This document shows, one piece after another, positions 8,232-17,483 of a DNA stretch of 64,000 nt; position 1 is the stretch's first letter, and each line of letters begins with the position of its first letter. The position numbers and the translations under genes were made by a program. Under the pieces are notes generated by a model that saw nothing but the letters and a program-made list of their open reading frames with translations, was not told the origin of the DNA and searched no databases. The stretch lies in the NCBI GenBank assembly GCA_030066905.1, contig JASJAR010000004.1, positions 167,412 to 231,411 of the forward strand, given 5' to 3'. Source of the DNA: Paracoccaceae bacterium. Lineage in GTDB: Bacteria; Pseudomonadota; Alphaproteobacteria; Rhodobacterales; Rhodobacteraceae.

Positions 8232-9234
8232 GCTTCTTCCTTTGCGAAAGCCGTTCGGCCATCGGGAAGATCGCAAGGCCGATCCCAATGGCGAACCACA
8301 GCGTCGTGACCCGGATGATCAGGGTCGCGGGCACGGAGATTTCAAGCGGGACGCCCTCGAGGGTCAGAAGGGCCACCATCGCCGCCTCTGCGCCGCCGAC
8401 GCCACCGGGTGCGCCGGTCAGTCCACCGGCCAGCGTGGCGAAGAGGAAGATCGCCATGGCCGCGGCGATCCCGGTCTCGGCGCCCATCCAGTCGAGAAGG
8501 AGCCAAAAGGCATAGCCCTCTGCGGCCCAACCGATGAGCCCCAGACAGATTGCGGCGACCATGACCGTAGGGTCCTGAAAGGCTTCGAGCGCGTGGGAGG
8601 CGCGGCGGACGCGCGCAAAGAGCCGCGCACCGAGGCCGAGAAGCCGGTGGCCCAGCGTTGCCGCAAGCCGCAGCAGCCGTGGCCGGGTCGCGACAAACGC
8701 CGCACCGAGAGCAAGCAGGACGACCGGGATCGCACCGCCGATCCCCGTTGTCGAGAACGCAAGGGCGACCGCCAGGAGCAGCCCCATCGCCGCGAGATCG
8801 GATGCCCGGTCGACGAGCACGAGCGGTGCGGTGCGCTCGAAGCTCCAGCCGGTTTCCCGGCGCAGCCACCGCATCCGGATAAGCTCGCCCACCCGGCCTG
8901 GGGTGACCGACATCGCAAAGCCGCCGAGAAAATGCCGAGCGTCCTGTGTGAAGGAGGTCGGCAGCCCCAATTTGCGGGCGAAGAGATGCCAGCGCACCGC
9001 GCGTAAGAGGTAGTTGACGAGGCTGAGCGCGAGGAGAATTCCAAGTTCGGCCAGGCTGATCCGGCTGAGGCCCGCAAGGGTCTCCTCCCATCCTGTCGCT
9101 GCCGCAAGCCCTGCAAGACCGGCCAGGACGAGAACGAAAAGCCCACCCAGGAGCGCGATATCGCGCCAGCGGCGCGACGCCTCCGGCGCGGTCGCGGTGG
9201 GCGTTCTGCCTGGGGGGTCGTTCACATCGATCAT
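8212..9234 (-). CDS. UPF0104 / lysylphosphatidylglycerol-synthase-like integral membrane protein
   Basis: The 340-aa protein has about eight hydrophobic segments and the family pattern GGFAMSVTPGRVGELIRMRWL plus GLTGAPGGVGGAEAAMVALL, typical of the flippase-like domain family (YbhN/AglD/MprF N-terminal). Members are linked to lipid or lipid-linked sugar translocation. Its 3' end overlaps the dprE1-like gene by 20 bp, so the two are translationally coupled. A role in moving the polyprenyl-phosphate sugar made by the next two enzymes is a reasonable inference. Confidence 0.75.
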   Translation of the reverse strand: MIDVNDPPGRTPTATAPEASRRWRDIALLGGLFVLVLAGLAGLAAATGWEETLAGLSRISLAELGILLALSLVNYLLRAVRWHLFARKLGLPTSFTQDARHFLGGFAMSVTPGRVGELIRMRWLRRETGWSFERTAPLVLVDRASDLAAMGLLLAVALAFSTTGIGGAIPVVLLALGAAFVATRPRLLRLAATLGHRLLGLGARLFARVRRASHALEAFQDPTVMVAAICLGLIGWAAEGYAFWLLLDWMGAETGIAAAMAIFLFATLAGGLTGAPGGVGGAEAAMVALLTLEGVPLEISVPATLIIRVTTLWFAIGIGLAIFPMAERLSQRKKHVLEAG

Positions 9235-9323
9235 TCTGCGCCGCGCCTTAGGCGGAATTTGGGGCAGGAATATGAACTCAACCTCACGAACCGATCCGAT
9301 GGCCGGCCCGTCCGCCGCTCACA

Positions 9324-9614
9324 TTACACGGCAAAAACATCCGCCCAGTCCGGGTGGCGGGCGCGCTGGGCATTCACGAACGGGCAGAGCGGGGTGATCT
9401 TGAAACCTTCTGTCCGGGCGTCTTCGACAATCCGCTCCACCAGCGCCAGCCCCGCGCCGCTGCCCCGCATGGCCTCCGGAACGCCGGTATGGTCGGCGAT
9501 CACGAGGCTGGGCGAGACGATGGAATAGGTCAGCTCCGCCTCCTCGCCGCCCTGCCGGATCACATAGCGGCCCTTCGCGCCGTCGACCTCGCGGGCGATT
9601 TCGAAGTCAGACAA
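9324..9614 (-). CDS. Small GNAT acetyltransferase (YidJ/COG2388 type)
   Basis: The 96-aa product has the acetyl-CoA-binding segment GVPEAMRGSGAGLALVERIVEDAR followed by ITPLCPFVNAQRARHPDWADV, the signature of the short NATD1-like family. I take the TTG at 9614 as start (LSDFEIAREV): it overlaps the scoB stop and has GAGG upstream. Upstream extension in this frame would run through scoB. Substrate unknown. Confidence 0.75.
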   Translation of the reverse strand: MSDFEIAREVDGAKGRYVIRQGGEEAELTYSIVSPSLVIADHTGVPEAMRGSGAGLALVERIVEDARTEGFKITPLCPFVNAQRARHPDWADVFAV

Positions 9615-10230
9615 TGTTGGCCTCGGTCGCGGCCTTGATCTCGTCGCGGGTGACCCCGGGGGCGGTTTCGATGATGTGAAGGCCCTTGTGGTCCACTTCG
9701 AGCACCCCAAGATTTGTGATAATGAGGTCCACAACCCCTTTGCCGGTAAGCGGCAGGGTGCATTCCTTCAGGACCTTGGGCTCGCCCTTTTTGTTGGTGT
9801 GGTCCATTACAACGATGACCCGGCCCACCCCGGCGACGAGGTCCATCGCCCCGCCCATGCCTTTGACGAGCTTTCCCGGGATCATCCAGTTCGCCAGGTC
9901 GCCCTTTTCGGAGACCTCCATGGCACCGAGGATCGCCGCCGCGATCTTGCCGCCCCGGATCATCCCGAAAGAGGTGGCGCTGTCGAAATAGGCGGTGCGG
10001 CTGAGCTCGGTGATCGTCTGCTTGCCGGCATTGATGAGGTCGGGGTCCTCTTCCCCTTCGATGGGGAAGGGGCCCATCCCGAGCATCCCGTTTTCCGATT
10101 GCAGGGTGATGTCCTTTTCGCCGACGTAATTGGCGACAAGCGTCGGGATCCCAATCCCGAGATTGACATACATCCCGTCTTCAAGCTCTTGGGCGGCCCG
10201 TTCGGCCATCTGATTGCGGTCCCAGGGCAT
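9607..10230 (-). CDS. scoB: 3-oxoacid (succinyl-CoA type) CoA-transferase subunit B
   Basis: The 207-aa beta subunit has the catalytic glutamate E46 in LQSENGMLGMGP and the N-terminal YVNLGIGIPTLVANYV. It moves CoA between succinyl-CoA and acetoacetate-type acids. Its ATG overlaps the scoA stop (TGATG). The pcaJ family is related, but the partner pair and the distance from the pca genes favour ketone-body use. Confidence 0.9.
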   Translation of the reverse strand: MPWDRNQMAERAAQELEDGMYVNLGIGIPTLVANYVGEKDITLQSENGMLGMGPFPIEGEEDPDLINAGKQTITELSRTAYFDSATSFGMIRGGKIAAAILGAMEVSEKGDLANWMIPGKLVKGMGGAMDLVAGVGRVIVVMDHTNKKGEPKVLKECTLPLTGKGVVDLIITNLGVLEVDHKGLHIIETAPGVTRDEIKAATEANIV

Positions 10231-10934
10231 CAGGCGGTCTCCTTCTTCCTGGTCGTGCGTTGTTCGATGCGCTTTTCATGCTCGCCCTGAATGAGGCGGT
10301 GCACATAGATCCCCGGCAGATGAATGAGGTCCGGATCGAGGCTGCCGGTCGGCACGATCTCCTCGACTTCCATGATACAGACCTTCCCGCAGGTCGCCGC
10401 GGGAACGTTGAAGTTCCGCGCGGTTTTTCTGAAGATCGCATTGCCGGTCTCATCCGCCTTCCAGGCCTTCACGATGGAGATATCGGCGAAGATGCCTTCC
10501 TCCATGATATAGGTCTCGCCCCGGAACTCCTTGTGTTCCTTGCCCTCGGCGACCTGGGTGCCGACCCCGGTGCGGGTGTAAAAGCCGGGGATCCCCGCCC
10601 CACCCGCGCGCATCCGCTCGGCGAGGGTGCCTTGGGGGTTGAACTCGATCTCAAGCTCGCCCGAGAGGTATTGCTGCATGAAGAGGTCGTTCTCGCCGAC
10701 ATAGGACGAGAGCATCTTCTTCACCTGCTTGGTCTGAAGAAGAATGCCGATCCCGAAATCGTCGACCCCGGCGTTGTTCGACGCAAACGTGAGGTCGGTC
10801 ACGCCCGCGTCGCGGATCGCTTCGAGAAGAAGCTCGGGGATGCCGCAAAGCCCGAACCCGCCGGCGGCGATGAACATCCCGTCATGGAGAAGACCGTCGA
10901 GCGCCTCGGTGGCCGATGCGTAGATTTTCTTCAC
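10230..10934 (-). CDS. scoA: 3-oxoacid CoA-transferase subunit A
   Basis: The 234-aa alpha subunit has FIAAGGFGLCGIPELLLEAI, GAGIPGFYTRTGVGTQVAEGKEHKEFRGETY and FNVPAATCGKVCIMEVEEIVPTG, all typical of the family. The start is the GTG at 10934 (MKKIYASATEAL) with AAGGGG upstream. It forms an operon with scoB and the GNAT gene. A double palindrome lies between this gene and topA. Confidence 0.9.
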   Translation of the reverse strand: MKKIYASATEALDGLLHDGMFIAAGGFGLCGIPELLLEAIRDAGVTDLTFASNNAGVDDFGIGILLQTKQVKKMLSSYVGENDLFMQQYLSGELEIEFNPQGTLAERMRAGGAGIPGFYTRTGVGTQVAEGKEHKEFRGETYIMEEGIFADISIVKAWKADETGNAIFRKTARNFNVPAATCGKVCIMEVEEIVPTGSLDPDLIHLPGIYVHRLIQGEHEKRIEQRTTRKKETA

Positions 10935-11016
10935 CGAATAACCCCTTTTGGCAGTTTTGAGGCGGGTATTGCCGCCCGCATCTTCATAAGTCAATTGGCC
11001 GAGCAGCGCGCGGGAA

Positions 11017-11059
11017 GCGGGATTTCGAAATCCCGCCCTCCGCGGTTTCGAAACCGCGG
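11017..11059. repeat. Tandem perfect palindromes between topA and scoA
   Basis: GCGGGATTTCGAAATCCCGC (11017-11036) and CCGCGGTTTCGAAACCGCGG (11040-11059) are each perfect 20-bp palindromes centred on TTCGAA and are separated by 3 bp. They lie in the gap between the topA stop and the scoA start, so they could act as a terminator or mRNA stabiliser, or be a small mobile palindromic element. A similar pair lies inside the gene at 57732-59069. Confidence 0.8.
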
Positions 11060-11088
11060 CCCGCGCCGACCGCGATGTCGGGCGCTCT

Positions 11089-13629
11089 CTACCCCGCATT
11101 CGCCTTCTTGCGCCGTTTCCCCTTGGTCGCGGCTTTGGCTGCGATGAGGTCCACCGCTTGGGCCACCGTCAGGTCTTCCGGTGCGGTGCCCTCCGGCAGC
11201 GTCGCATTGACCTTCTCCCATTTCACATACGGCCCGTATTTGCCGTCCATGATCGCCATCGCGCCGCCGTCCTCCGGGTGTTCGCCCAAGTCCCGGAGTA
11301 CCTTCGCCTTGCCGCGCCCCCGGGAGGCGGCTTTTTGGTCGATGAGCTCGACCGCCCGGTTCATCCCCACCTCCCAGACCTCGTCGAGGCTTTCGAGATT
11401 GGCGTTGATCCCACCTTTGAACGACGTCGATTCGGCGTGTTTGAGATAAGGCCCGTAGCGGCCGATATTGGCCCAGATGGCGATGCCGTCCTCCGGGTGG
11501 TGGCCGACGAGGCGGGGAAGTTCGAGAAGTTTCAGCGCCTTGGCGAGATCAACGTCCTCCGCCGGCCAGTCCTTGGGGATCGACTGTCGGGGCGGCTTTT
11601 TGTTTTCGTTGGTCACCTCGCCGCGCTGAACGTAAGGGCCGAACCGCCCGTTGAAAGCGTAGATCCTGTCGCCGGCGTCCTCGCCCAGCACCTTCCCCTC
11701 GGGCGGGATCGCCTTGGCCGCCTCGTCTTCGGGCAGAGGTGGGCCGAAGGGCCGGGTATAGCGGCATTCGGGGTAGTTCGAACAGCCGATGAACGCCCCG
11801 CCCGCCCGCGCGGTGCGCATCGAGAGCCGCCCCGATCCGCAATTGGGGCAGAGCCGGGGGTCGGTCCCGTCCTCGTTGGGCGGAAAGAGGTGCGGTTCGA
11901 GGACCTCGTTGATCTTATCGAGCACCTCGGTGATGCGCAGTTCCGACGTCTCGCCGATGGCGGCCGAGAAATCTTTCCAGAACCTATCCAGCACCTCCTG
12001 CCAGTCGCGGCTGCCGGCGGTGATGTCGTCGAGCTCCTCTTCGAGGTTCGCGGTGAACTCGTAGCCCACGTATTTGCGGAAGTAATTGACGAGAAACACC
12101 GTCACCAGCCGGCCCTTGTCTTCGGGAAAGAGCCGGTTCTGCTCTTTTCTCACATAGCCCCGGTCCTGGATCGTGGTCACGATCGAGGCATAGGTCGAGG
12201 GCCGCCCGATCCCGAGTTCCTCCATCTTCTTTACCAGCGTCGCCTCGGTGTAACGCGGCGGGGGTTGGGTGAAATGCTGCTCTGGGGTGACGCTCTTTTG
12301 GCCCATCGCCTCGCCCTCGGCGATCTGGGGAAGTCGCTTGTCGTCATCGTCCACGACATCGTCGCGGCCCTCCTCGTAGATTTTGAGGAACCCGTCGAAA
12401 AGCACCACCTGGCCCGTGGCGCGCAAGACCACCTGACCGTCCGCCGAGCCGATATCGACGCTCGTGCGTTCGAGCCGCGCGGCCTCCATCTGGCTTGCGA
12501 GCGTGCGCTTCCAGATGAGATCGTAGAGCTTCCTCTGGTCAGGGTCGGCGATCTTCAGCGCCCCGGCATCCTTCGTCATGTCGGTCGGCCGGATGCACTC
12601 ATGGGCCTCCTGCGCGTTCTTGGCCTTGTTCTTGTACATCCTCGGGGAGCCCGGCACATACTCGGCCCCATAGCGCCCCTTGATCGCGTCGCGCGCGGCA
12701 TGGACGGCCTCGGGCGCCATGTCGATCCCGTCGGTGCGCATGTAGGTGATGAGCCCCGCCTCGTAGAGCCGCTGGGCGCATTGCATGGTCTGCCGCGCGC
12801 CGAAGCCGAACTTGCGGCTCGCTTCCTGTTGCAGGGTCGAGGTCATGAACGGCGGCGCGGGGTTGCGGGTGCCGGGCTTCGCTTCGACCGAGAGCACCTT
12901 GAGGTCGCGCGCCTCGATGGCGCTCACCGCCATCTCCGCATCCGTCGCGGTAGAAAGGTCGAACTTGTCGAGCTTCTTGCCGCCGAGGACCGTGAGCCGC
13001 GCCTCGAAGCTTTGCCCGCGCGGGGTTTCGAGCACGGCCTTAACGGTCCAATATTCCCGTGCGCGGAACGCCTCGATCTCCATCTCGCGCTCGACGATCA
13101 GCCGCAGGCACACAGACTGCACCCGGCCTGCGGACTTCGCTCCTGGTAGCTTCCGCCAGAGCACCGGTGAGAGGTTGAAGCCCACGAGATAATCGAGCGC
13201 GCGGCGCGCCAGATAGGCCTCGACGAGCTCCATATCGACCTCGCGCGGCTTCTCCATCGCCTCGGTGACGGCGGATTTCGTGATCGCGTTGAACACCACG
13301 CGGGAGACGGGCGTGTCCTTCTTGATCGCCTTCCGCGCCGTTAGCGCCTCCTGGAGATGCCAGGAAATCGCCTCCCCCTCCCGGTCGGGGTCGGTGGCGA
13401 GAATGAGCGCGTTGTCGTCTTTCAGCGCATCGGCGATGGCCTTGACGTGTTTTTTTGAGTCACTCGCCACTTCCCATTTCATGTCGAATCCGTGTTCGGG
13501 GTCGACTGAGCCGTCTTTCGGAGGCAGGTCGCGAACGTGCCCGTAGGAGGCGAGAACGGTGTAATCGGGCCCGAGATATTTGTTGATCGTCTTAGCCTTG
13601 GCAGGGGATTCGACGACAACAACGGGCAT
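11089..13629 (-). CDS. topA: DNA topoisomerase I
   Basis: The 846-aa type IA topoisomerase relaxes negative supercoils. It has a Toprim domain at the N terminus (VVVVESPAKAKTINKYLG; acidic triad ATDPDREGE, residues 78-86) and active-site Tyr296 in LITYMRTDG. One zinc-ribbon-like Cys4 motif (CPNCGSGRLS..GCSNYPECRY) is followed by topo C-terminal repeats (KYGPYVKWEKVNATLP). It ends in a Lys/Arg-rich tail. The start is the ATG at 13629 with GAGG upstream. The dprA-topA order is common. Confidence 0.96.
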   Translation of the reverse strand: MPVVVVESPAKAKTINKYLGPDYTVLASYGHVRDLPPKDGSVDPEHGFDMKWEVASDSKKHVKAIADALKDDNALILATDPDREGEAISWHLQEALTARKAIKKDTPVSRVVFNAITKSAVTEAMEKPREVDMELVEAYLARRALDYLVGFNLSPVLWRKLPGAKSAGRVQSVCLRLIVEREMEIEAFRAREYWTVKAVLETPRGQSFEARLTVLGGKKLDKFDLSTATDAEMAVSAIEARDLKVLSVEAKPGTRNPAPPFMTSTLQQEASRKFGFGARQTMQCAQRLYEAGLITYMRTDGIDMAPEAVHAARDAIKGRYGAEYVPGSPRMYKNKAKNAQEAHECIRPTDMTKDAGALKIADPDQRKLYDLIWKRTLASQMEAARLERTSVDIGSADGQVVLRATGQVVLFDGFLKIYEEGRDDVVDDDDKRLPQIAEGEAMGQKSVTPEQHFTQPPPRYTEATLVKKMEELGIGRPSTYASIVTTIQDRGYVRKEQNRLFPEDKGRLVTVFLVNYFRKYVGYEFTANLEEELDDITAGSRDWQEVLDRFWKDFSAAIGETSELRITEVLDKINEVLEPHLFPPNEDGTDPRLCPNCGSGRLSMRTARAGGAFIGCSNYPECRYTRPFGPPLPEDEAAKAIPPEGKVLGEDAGDRIYAFNGRFGPYVQRGEVTNENKKPPRQSIPKDWPAEDVDLAKALKLLELPRLVGHHPEDGIAIWANIGRYGPYLKHAESTSFKGGINANLESLDEVWEVGMNRAVELIDQKAASRGRGKAKVLRDLGEHPEDGGAMAIMDGKYGPYVKWEKVNATLPEGTAPEDLTVAQAVDLIAAKAATKGKRRKKANAG

Positions 13630-13745
13630 GGGGGCCTCATGGGTTTGGGGATAGGTCCAATGGCGGCGGAACATGTGGCGTCTCACGGCGCCTTGTCAAC
13701 GGCGGCCGGAGCGTGCGGCGGTAACGGGCCTGTTGCCCGAACGCG

Positions 13746-14894
13746 TCAGGCGGCGCGGATGAGCTGCCCGCCGGGGTCGCGCCGGATCCGCCCGTCGAGT
13801 TCCAGCGTGACGATTTCCCGGGCGATGTCGGCCGCTTGTGCGCCGAGAGCGCGAATCAGCGCGTCTTCGGCAAGCGGCGCGGCCGCGAGCCGGTCGAGAA
13901 TCGCCGTGTGAAGCGCAGCGGTGTCCGCAAGGCACGGCGCTTTCGGCCCCGGGCGCGATGTCGGCGCGCGGTTGGCGGACCGGGCGACCGGGTTACCCGT
14001 CGTCGCCAGAGCTTCGAGCACATCCCGCGCGCCGCGGATCAACGTCGCGCCGTCCCGGATGAGCATGTTCGAGCCCGCCGAGCGCGCATCGAACGGATGG
14101 CCCGGAACCGCCAGCACGTCCCGTCCCTGATCGAGGGCGAAGCGCGCGGTGGACTGGCTGCCCGATTTCGCCGCGGCCTCGACGACGACAGTGGCCCTCG
14201 CGAGCCCCGCGATGATCCGGTTACGCTGGATGAAGTGGCGCTGATGGACCTCTGCATGCATCGGGCGCTCGGACAAGAGCAGCCCCCGCTCGCCGATTTC
14301 CTGGGCGAGAACGGCGTTCTCGGACGGATAGACCACATCAACCCCGCCGGGCAGGACGGCAATGGTGCCGGTCTCGAGTGCGGTCTTGTGGCCCTCGGTG
14401 TCGATCCCGCGCGCGAGCCCCGAAACAACGACATGTCCGGCCTCACCCAGCTCCCGTGCCAGCCGGCGGGCCATGCGGAGCCCCAAAGACGAGGCCGCGC
14501 GGGCGCCTATCAGCGCGGTTGCAGGCCGGTCGAGCAGTCCGATGTCGCCCAGTGCCCACAGAATCGGCGGAGGATCCGAGATTTCGGCGAGCAGGGCGGG
14601 GTAGGCCTCCGAGCCGATGGCGATAGCGACGGCACCGGCCCGGTGTCCGGCCTCCAGTTCGGCCCGTGCAACGGCGGGGGGGCAGGGGGCGTAGTCCTCG
14701 ACACCGGCCTCCGCCGCGATCCCGGGCAAGGCCGCGAGCGCGTCTCCCGCGCTGCCGAATTCGCTCATCAATCTGTGGAAGGTCGCCACGCCGACGCGGC
14801 GTGATCGCAAGAGGCGGAACCAGTCCAGCCACGCTTCCTCTGTGAGGGGTGGGGTGAGAGGGTGGGTGGAAGGGATATCGCTATCCTTGGCCAT
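13746..14894 (-). CDS. dprA: DNA-processing protein DprA
   Basis: The 382-aa product loads RecA on incoming single-stranded DNA in transformation. The central Rossmann-like domain has ALIGARAASSLGLRMARRLARELGEAGHVVVSGLARGID and SEAAAKSGS-like VVVEAAAKSGSQSTARFALDQGRDVLAVPGHPF. A C-terminal winged-helix region (LHTAILDRLAAAPLAEDALIRAL) is also present. The start is the ATG at 14894 (MAKDSDIPS) with GGAG 9 nt upstream. It is followed by topA after about 115 bp. Confidence 0.94.
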   Translation of the reverse strand: MAKDSDIPSTHPLTPPLTEEAWLDWFRLLRSRRVGVATFHRLMSEFGSAGDALAALPGIAAEAGVEDYAPCPPAVARAELEAGHRAGAVAIAIGSEAYPALLAEISDPPPILWALGDIGLLDRPATALIGARAASSLGLRMARRLARELGEAGHVVVSGLARGIDTEGHKTALETGTIAVLPGGVDVVYPSENAVLAQEIGERGLLLSERPMHAEVHQRHFIQRNRIIAGLARATVVVEAAAKSGSQSTARFALDQGRDVLAVPGHPFDARSAGSNMLIRDGATLIRGARDVLEALATTGNPVARSANRAPTSRPGPKAPCLADTAALHTAILDRLAAAPLAEDALIRALGAQAADIAREIVTLELDGRIRRDPGGQLIRAA

Positions 14895-15016
14895 CCTGTC
14901 TCCGCCTCTTGCTGAGACCCTTGATGGCGTGAGTCGGTTAACGCGAAGTAAACCGGGCCGCGAGTTTGGCAGATAAAATCGCGCTTTGGTTGTGCTCTCG
15001 CTATTTCGGGGGAGGC

Positions 15017-16441
15017 TCAGGCGGCTGCACCGCCCACCGTGAGCCCGCCGATGAGGAGCGAGGGCAAGCCCACCCCGACCGGCACCCACTGGCCGGCCTT
15101 GCCGCAATTGCCGATGCCGGGGTCGAGCGCAAGGTCGTTGCCGATGGCGCGGATCTGTTTCAGCGCCGTCGCCCCGTCGCCGATCAGAGTTGCCCCTTTC
15201 ACCGGCGCCCCGACCTTTCCGTTCTTCACCCGGTAGGCCTCGGTGCAGGAGAAGACGAACTTGCCAGACGTGATGTCCACCTGCCCGCCGCCGAAGCCGA
15301 CCGCCCAGATCCCGTCCTTCAGATCGGCGACGATGCTCTCGGGGTCGGCCTCGCCACCGAGCATGTAGGTGTTCGTCATCCGCGGCATCGGCGGGTGGGC
15401 GAAGCTCTCGCGCCGCCCGTTGCCGGTGGGGGCGACGCCCATCAGCCGGGCGTTCTGGCGGTCCTGCATGTAACCCACAAGCACCCCGTCCTCGATGAGC
15501 ACGTTCTTGCCCGAGGGCGTCCCCTCGTCATCGACGCTGATCGAGCCCCGCCGGTCGGGGATGGTGCCGTCATCGAGCACGGTCACCTCCGGGGCGGCGA
15601 CCCGTTCGCCCATGAGCCCCGCGAAGGCGGAGGTCTGTTTGCGGTTGAAATCCCCTTCGAGTCCATGGCCAACCGCCTCGTGGAGAAGGATCCCCGGCCA
15701 GCCGGGGCCGAGGGCGACATCCATCACGCCCGCCGGGGCGGCTTCGGCATCGAGGTTCACAAGCGCAATCCTGAGCGCCTCTCGTGCCACCCCCTGCCAG
15801 TTCGCCGGATCGAGAAGCCCCGCCATGGGCTGGCGCCCGCCGCCGCCCGAGGTGCCGCTCTCACGCCGCCCGTCCTTCTCGACGATCACATGCACGTTGA
15901 GCCGCGCCATCGGGCGGATGTCGGTGACGAGTCCGCCGTCGGGGCGCAGGATTGCGATCTCCTGAAGGGAAGCGGCAACTGTCGCGGCGACCTGGACCAC
16001 GCGGGGGTCCTCGTCGCGCAGGAATGCGTCGATCTCGCGCAACGTCTCGACCTTGACAGAGAACGCCGCCTCGCCCACAGGGTCGAAGTCGCCGTAAAGC
16101 TTTCGGTTTGTGGCCTGGGGCGCCGCAGCCAGCGTGCCGCCGCCCGCACCCACCGCGAGCCGGGCGGTCTCGGCCGCGCGCCGCAAGGCGTGTTCGCTGA
16201 TTTCGGTCGCATGGGCGTAACCGGCCGCTTCGCCGCGCACGGCGCGGAGCCCGAAACCTTCGGATGCGTCGTAGCTGGCCTGCCTGAGCCGCCCGTCGTC
16301 GAACGACAGCACCTCGGACCGCCGCCGCTCGAGAAAAAGCTCGCCGTCATCCGCCCCGACCAAGGCATCCTTTAGGATTGCCTCGGCGGTCTCCTGCGCG
16401 AGGCGGGTCTCGAAGGGGCGAAACGGGGTCTCTGAGGCCAT
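15017..16441 (-). CDS. tldD: Metalloprotease TldD
   Basis: The 474-aa TldD subunit of the TldD/TldE zinc protease contains the metal-binding motif [12 protein letters not shown] and the C-terminal glycine-rich [18 protein letters not shown]. TldD/E processes modified peptides such as microcins and PQQ-type precursors; the partner TldE is not in this window. The start is the ATG at 16441 with AGGAG 6 nt upstream; a TTG two codons earlier is less likely. Confidence 0.93.
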   Translation of the reverse strand: MASETPFRPFETRLAQETAEAILKDALVGADDGELFLERRRSEVLSFDDGRLRQASYDASEGFGLRAVRGEAAGYAHATEISEHALRRAAETARLAVGAGGGTLAAAPQATNRKLYGDFDPVGEAAFSVKVETLREIDAFLRDEDPRVVQVAATVAASLQEIAILRPDGGLVTDIRPMARLNVHVIVEKDGRRESGTSGGGGRQPMAGLLDPANWQGVAREALRIALVNLDAEAAPAGVMDVALGPGWPGILLHEAVGHGLEGDFNRKQTSAFAGLMGERVAAPEVTVLDDGTIPDRRGSISVDDEGTPSGKNVLIEDGVLVGYMQDRQNARLMGVAPTGNGRRESFAHPPMPRMTNTYMLGGEADPESIVADLKDGIWAVGFGGGQVDITSGKFVFSCTEAYRVKNGKVGAPVKGATLIGDGATALKQIRAIGNDLALDPGIGNCGKAGQWVPVGVGLPSLLIGGLTVGGAAA

Positions 16442-16612
16442 CGGCAACTCCTAAAAAGCAGGGGCGGAGGGACCGAATGCCGCAACGCCCTGACTTGTGG
16501 CAGTCTTGCTAATATGATTTTCACATCGGCGGATACAACAGACGGCCGTGGGGCAGCAGCCCGGCCAAGGGAACCCGGCGCGAACCGGCGCCAGCGGAGG
16601 AACCAAGACGCC

Positions 16613-17479
16613 ATGCGCTTTCGGACCATGAAATCGGCCCTTCTCGCCCTTCCCGCAACGCTTCTGGCCGCCGCCGCCAGCGCCCAGGCCGTGCCCGAGG
16701 GGCTTGAGATCATCGGTGCCCCCGTCGACCGCGAGACCGGCTTTCAGCCTGCCGCGACCCACCTTGCGCGCGACTTTCAATGGCTCGACGGGCTGTTGCT
16801 GGTGATCATCACCATTATCTCGCTTTTCGTTCTGGGGCTCCTGGCGTGGTGCATCGTCCGCTTCAACAAACGCGCCAACCCCGAACCGGCGACCTTCACC
16901 CATAACCAGCCTCTGGAAGTGACCTGGACGGTGGTGCCCATCGCGATCCTCTTCTTCATCGGGGCCTTCTCGCTGCCGGTCCTTTTCGACCAGCAGGAGA
17001 TCCCCGAAGCTGACGTGACGATCAAGGCGACGGGCTACCAATGGTATTGGGGCTACGAATACCCCGACCACGAGTTCGCCTTCGACAGTTTCATGCTGAC
17101 CCGCGAGGAGCTCGAGGAGTTCGGCTACAGCCAGGACGAATATCTCTTGGCCACCGACACCGCCATGGTCGTCCCCACCGGGCAGACCATCGTGGTGCAG
17201 GTCACCGCTGCCGACGTCATCCACTCCTGGACGGTGCCGGCGTTCGGCGTGAAGCAGGACGGTATTCCGGGCCGCCTCGCCGAACTGTGGTTCGAGGTCG
17301 ATGAAGGCATGGAAGGCGTCTATTTCGGCCAGTGCTCCGAGCTCTGCGGTCAGGCCCATGCTTATATGCCGATCACGGTCTTTGCCGTGACCCAGGAGGA
17401 ATACGAAGCCTGGCTCGACGGCGCGATTGAACAGTATGCCGGCAAACCCCGCGATCTGACGGTCGCGGCGGCGGAGTAG
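16613..17479 (+). CDS. ctaC: Cytochrome c oxidase subunit II
   Basis: The 288-aa product has a signal peptide (to about AASAQA) and two transmembrane helices ([20 protein letters not shown] and [19 protein letters not shown]). A periplasmic cupredoxin domain carries the CuA ligands: H in VIHSWTVP, then C241, C245, H249 and M252 in [12 protein letters not shown]. It accepts electrons from cytochrome c. GGAGG is upstream of ATG 16613. It heads the cox assembly operon; subunit I is encoded elsewhere. Confidence 0.95.
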   Translation: MRFRTMKSALLALPATLLAAAASAQAVPEGLEIIGAPVDRETGFQPAATHLARDFQWLDGLLLVIITIISLFVLGLLAWCIVRFNKRANPEPATFTHNQPLEVTWTVVPIAILFFIGAFSLPVLFDQQEIPEADVTIKATGYQWYWGYEYPDHEFAFDSFMLTREELEEFGYSQDEYLLATDTAMVVPTGQTIVVQVTAADVIHSWTVPAFGVKQDGIPGRLAELWFEVDEGMEGVYFGQCSELCGQAHAYMPITVFAVTQEEYEAWLDGAIEQYAGKPRDLTVAAAE

Positions 17480-17483
17480 CCCG

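Noticed and set aside
5259..8309. Very long open frame on the plus strand (about 1000 codons) across slt and the DprE genes
   Set aside because: It runs antisense to well-supported genes, its translation is Arg/Gly/Ala-rich low complexity, and it has no ribosome-binding site. It is a GC-content shadow.
9607..10934. Assignment of the CoA-transferase as 3-oxoadipate CoA-transferase PcaIJ
   Set aside because: The motifs fit both families, but the pair is more than 28 kb from any pca gene and lacks pcaF next to it. ScoAB is the safer name.
11158..13149. 663-codon plus-strand open frame opposite topA
   Set aside because: Antisense to conserved topA motifs; composition typical of a shadow frame.
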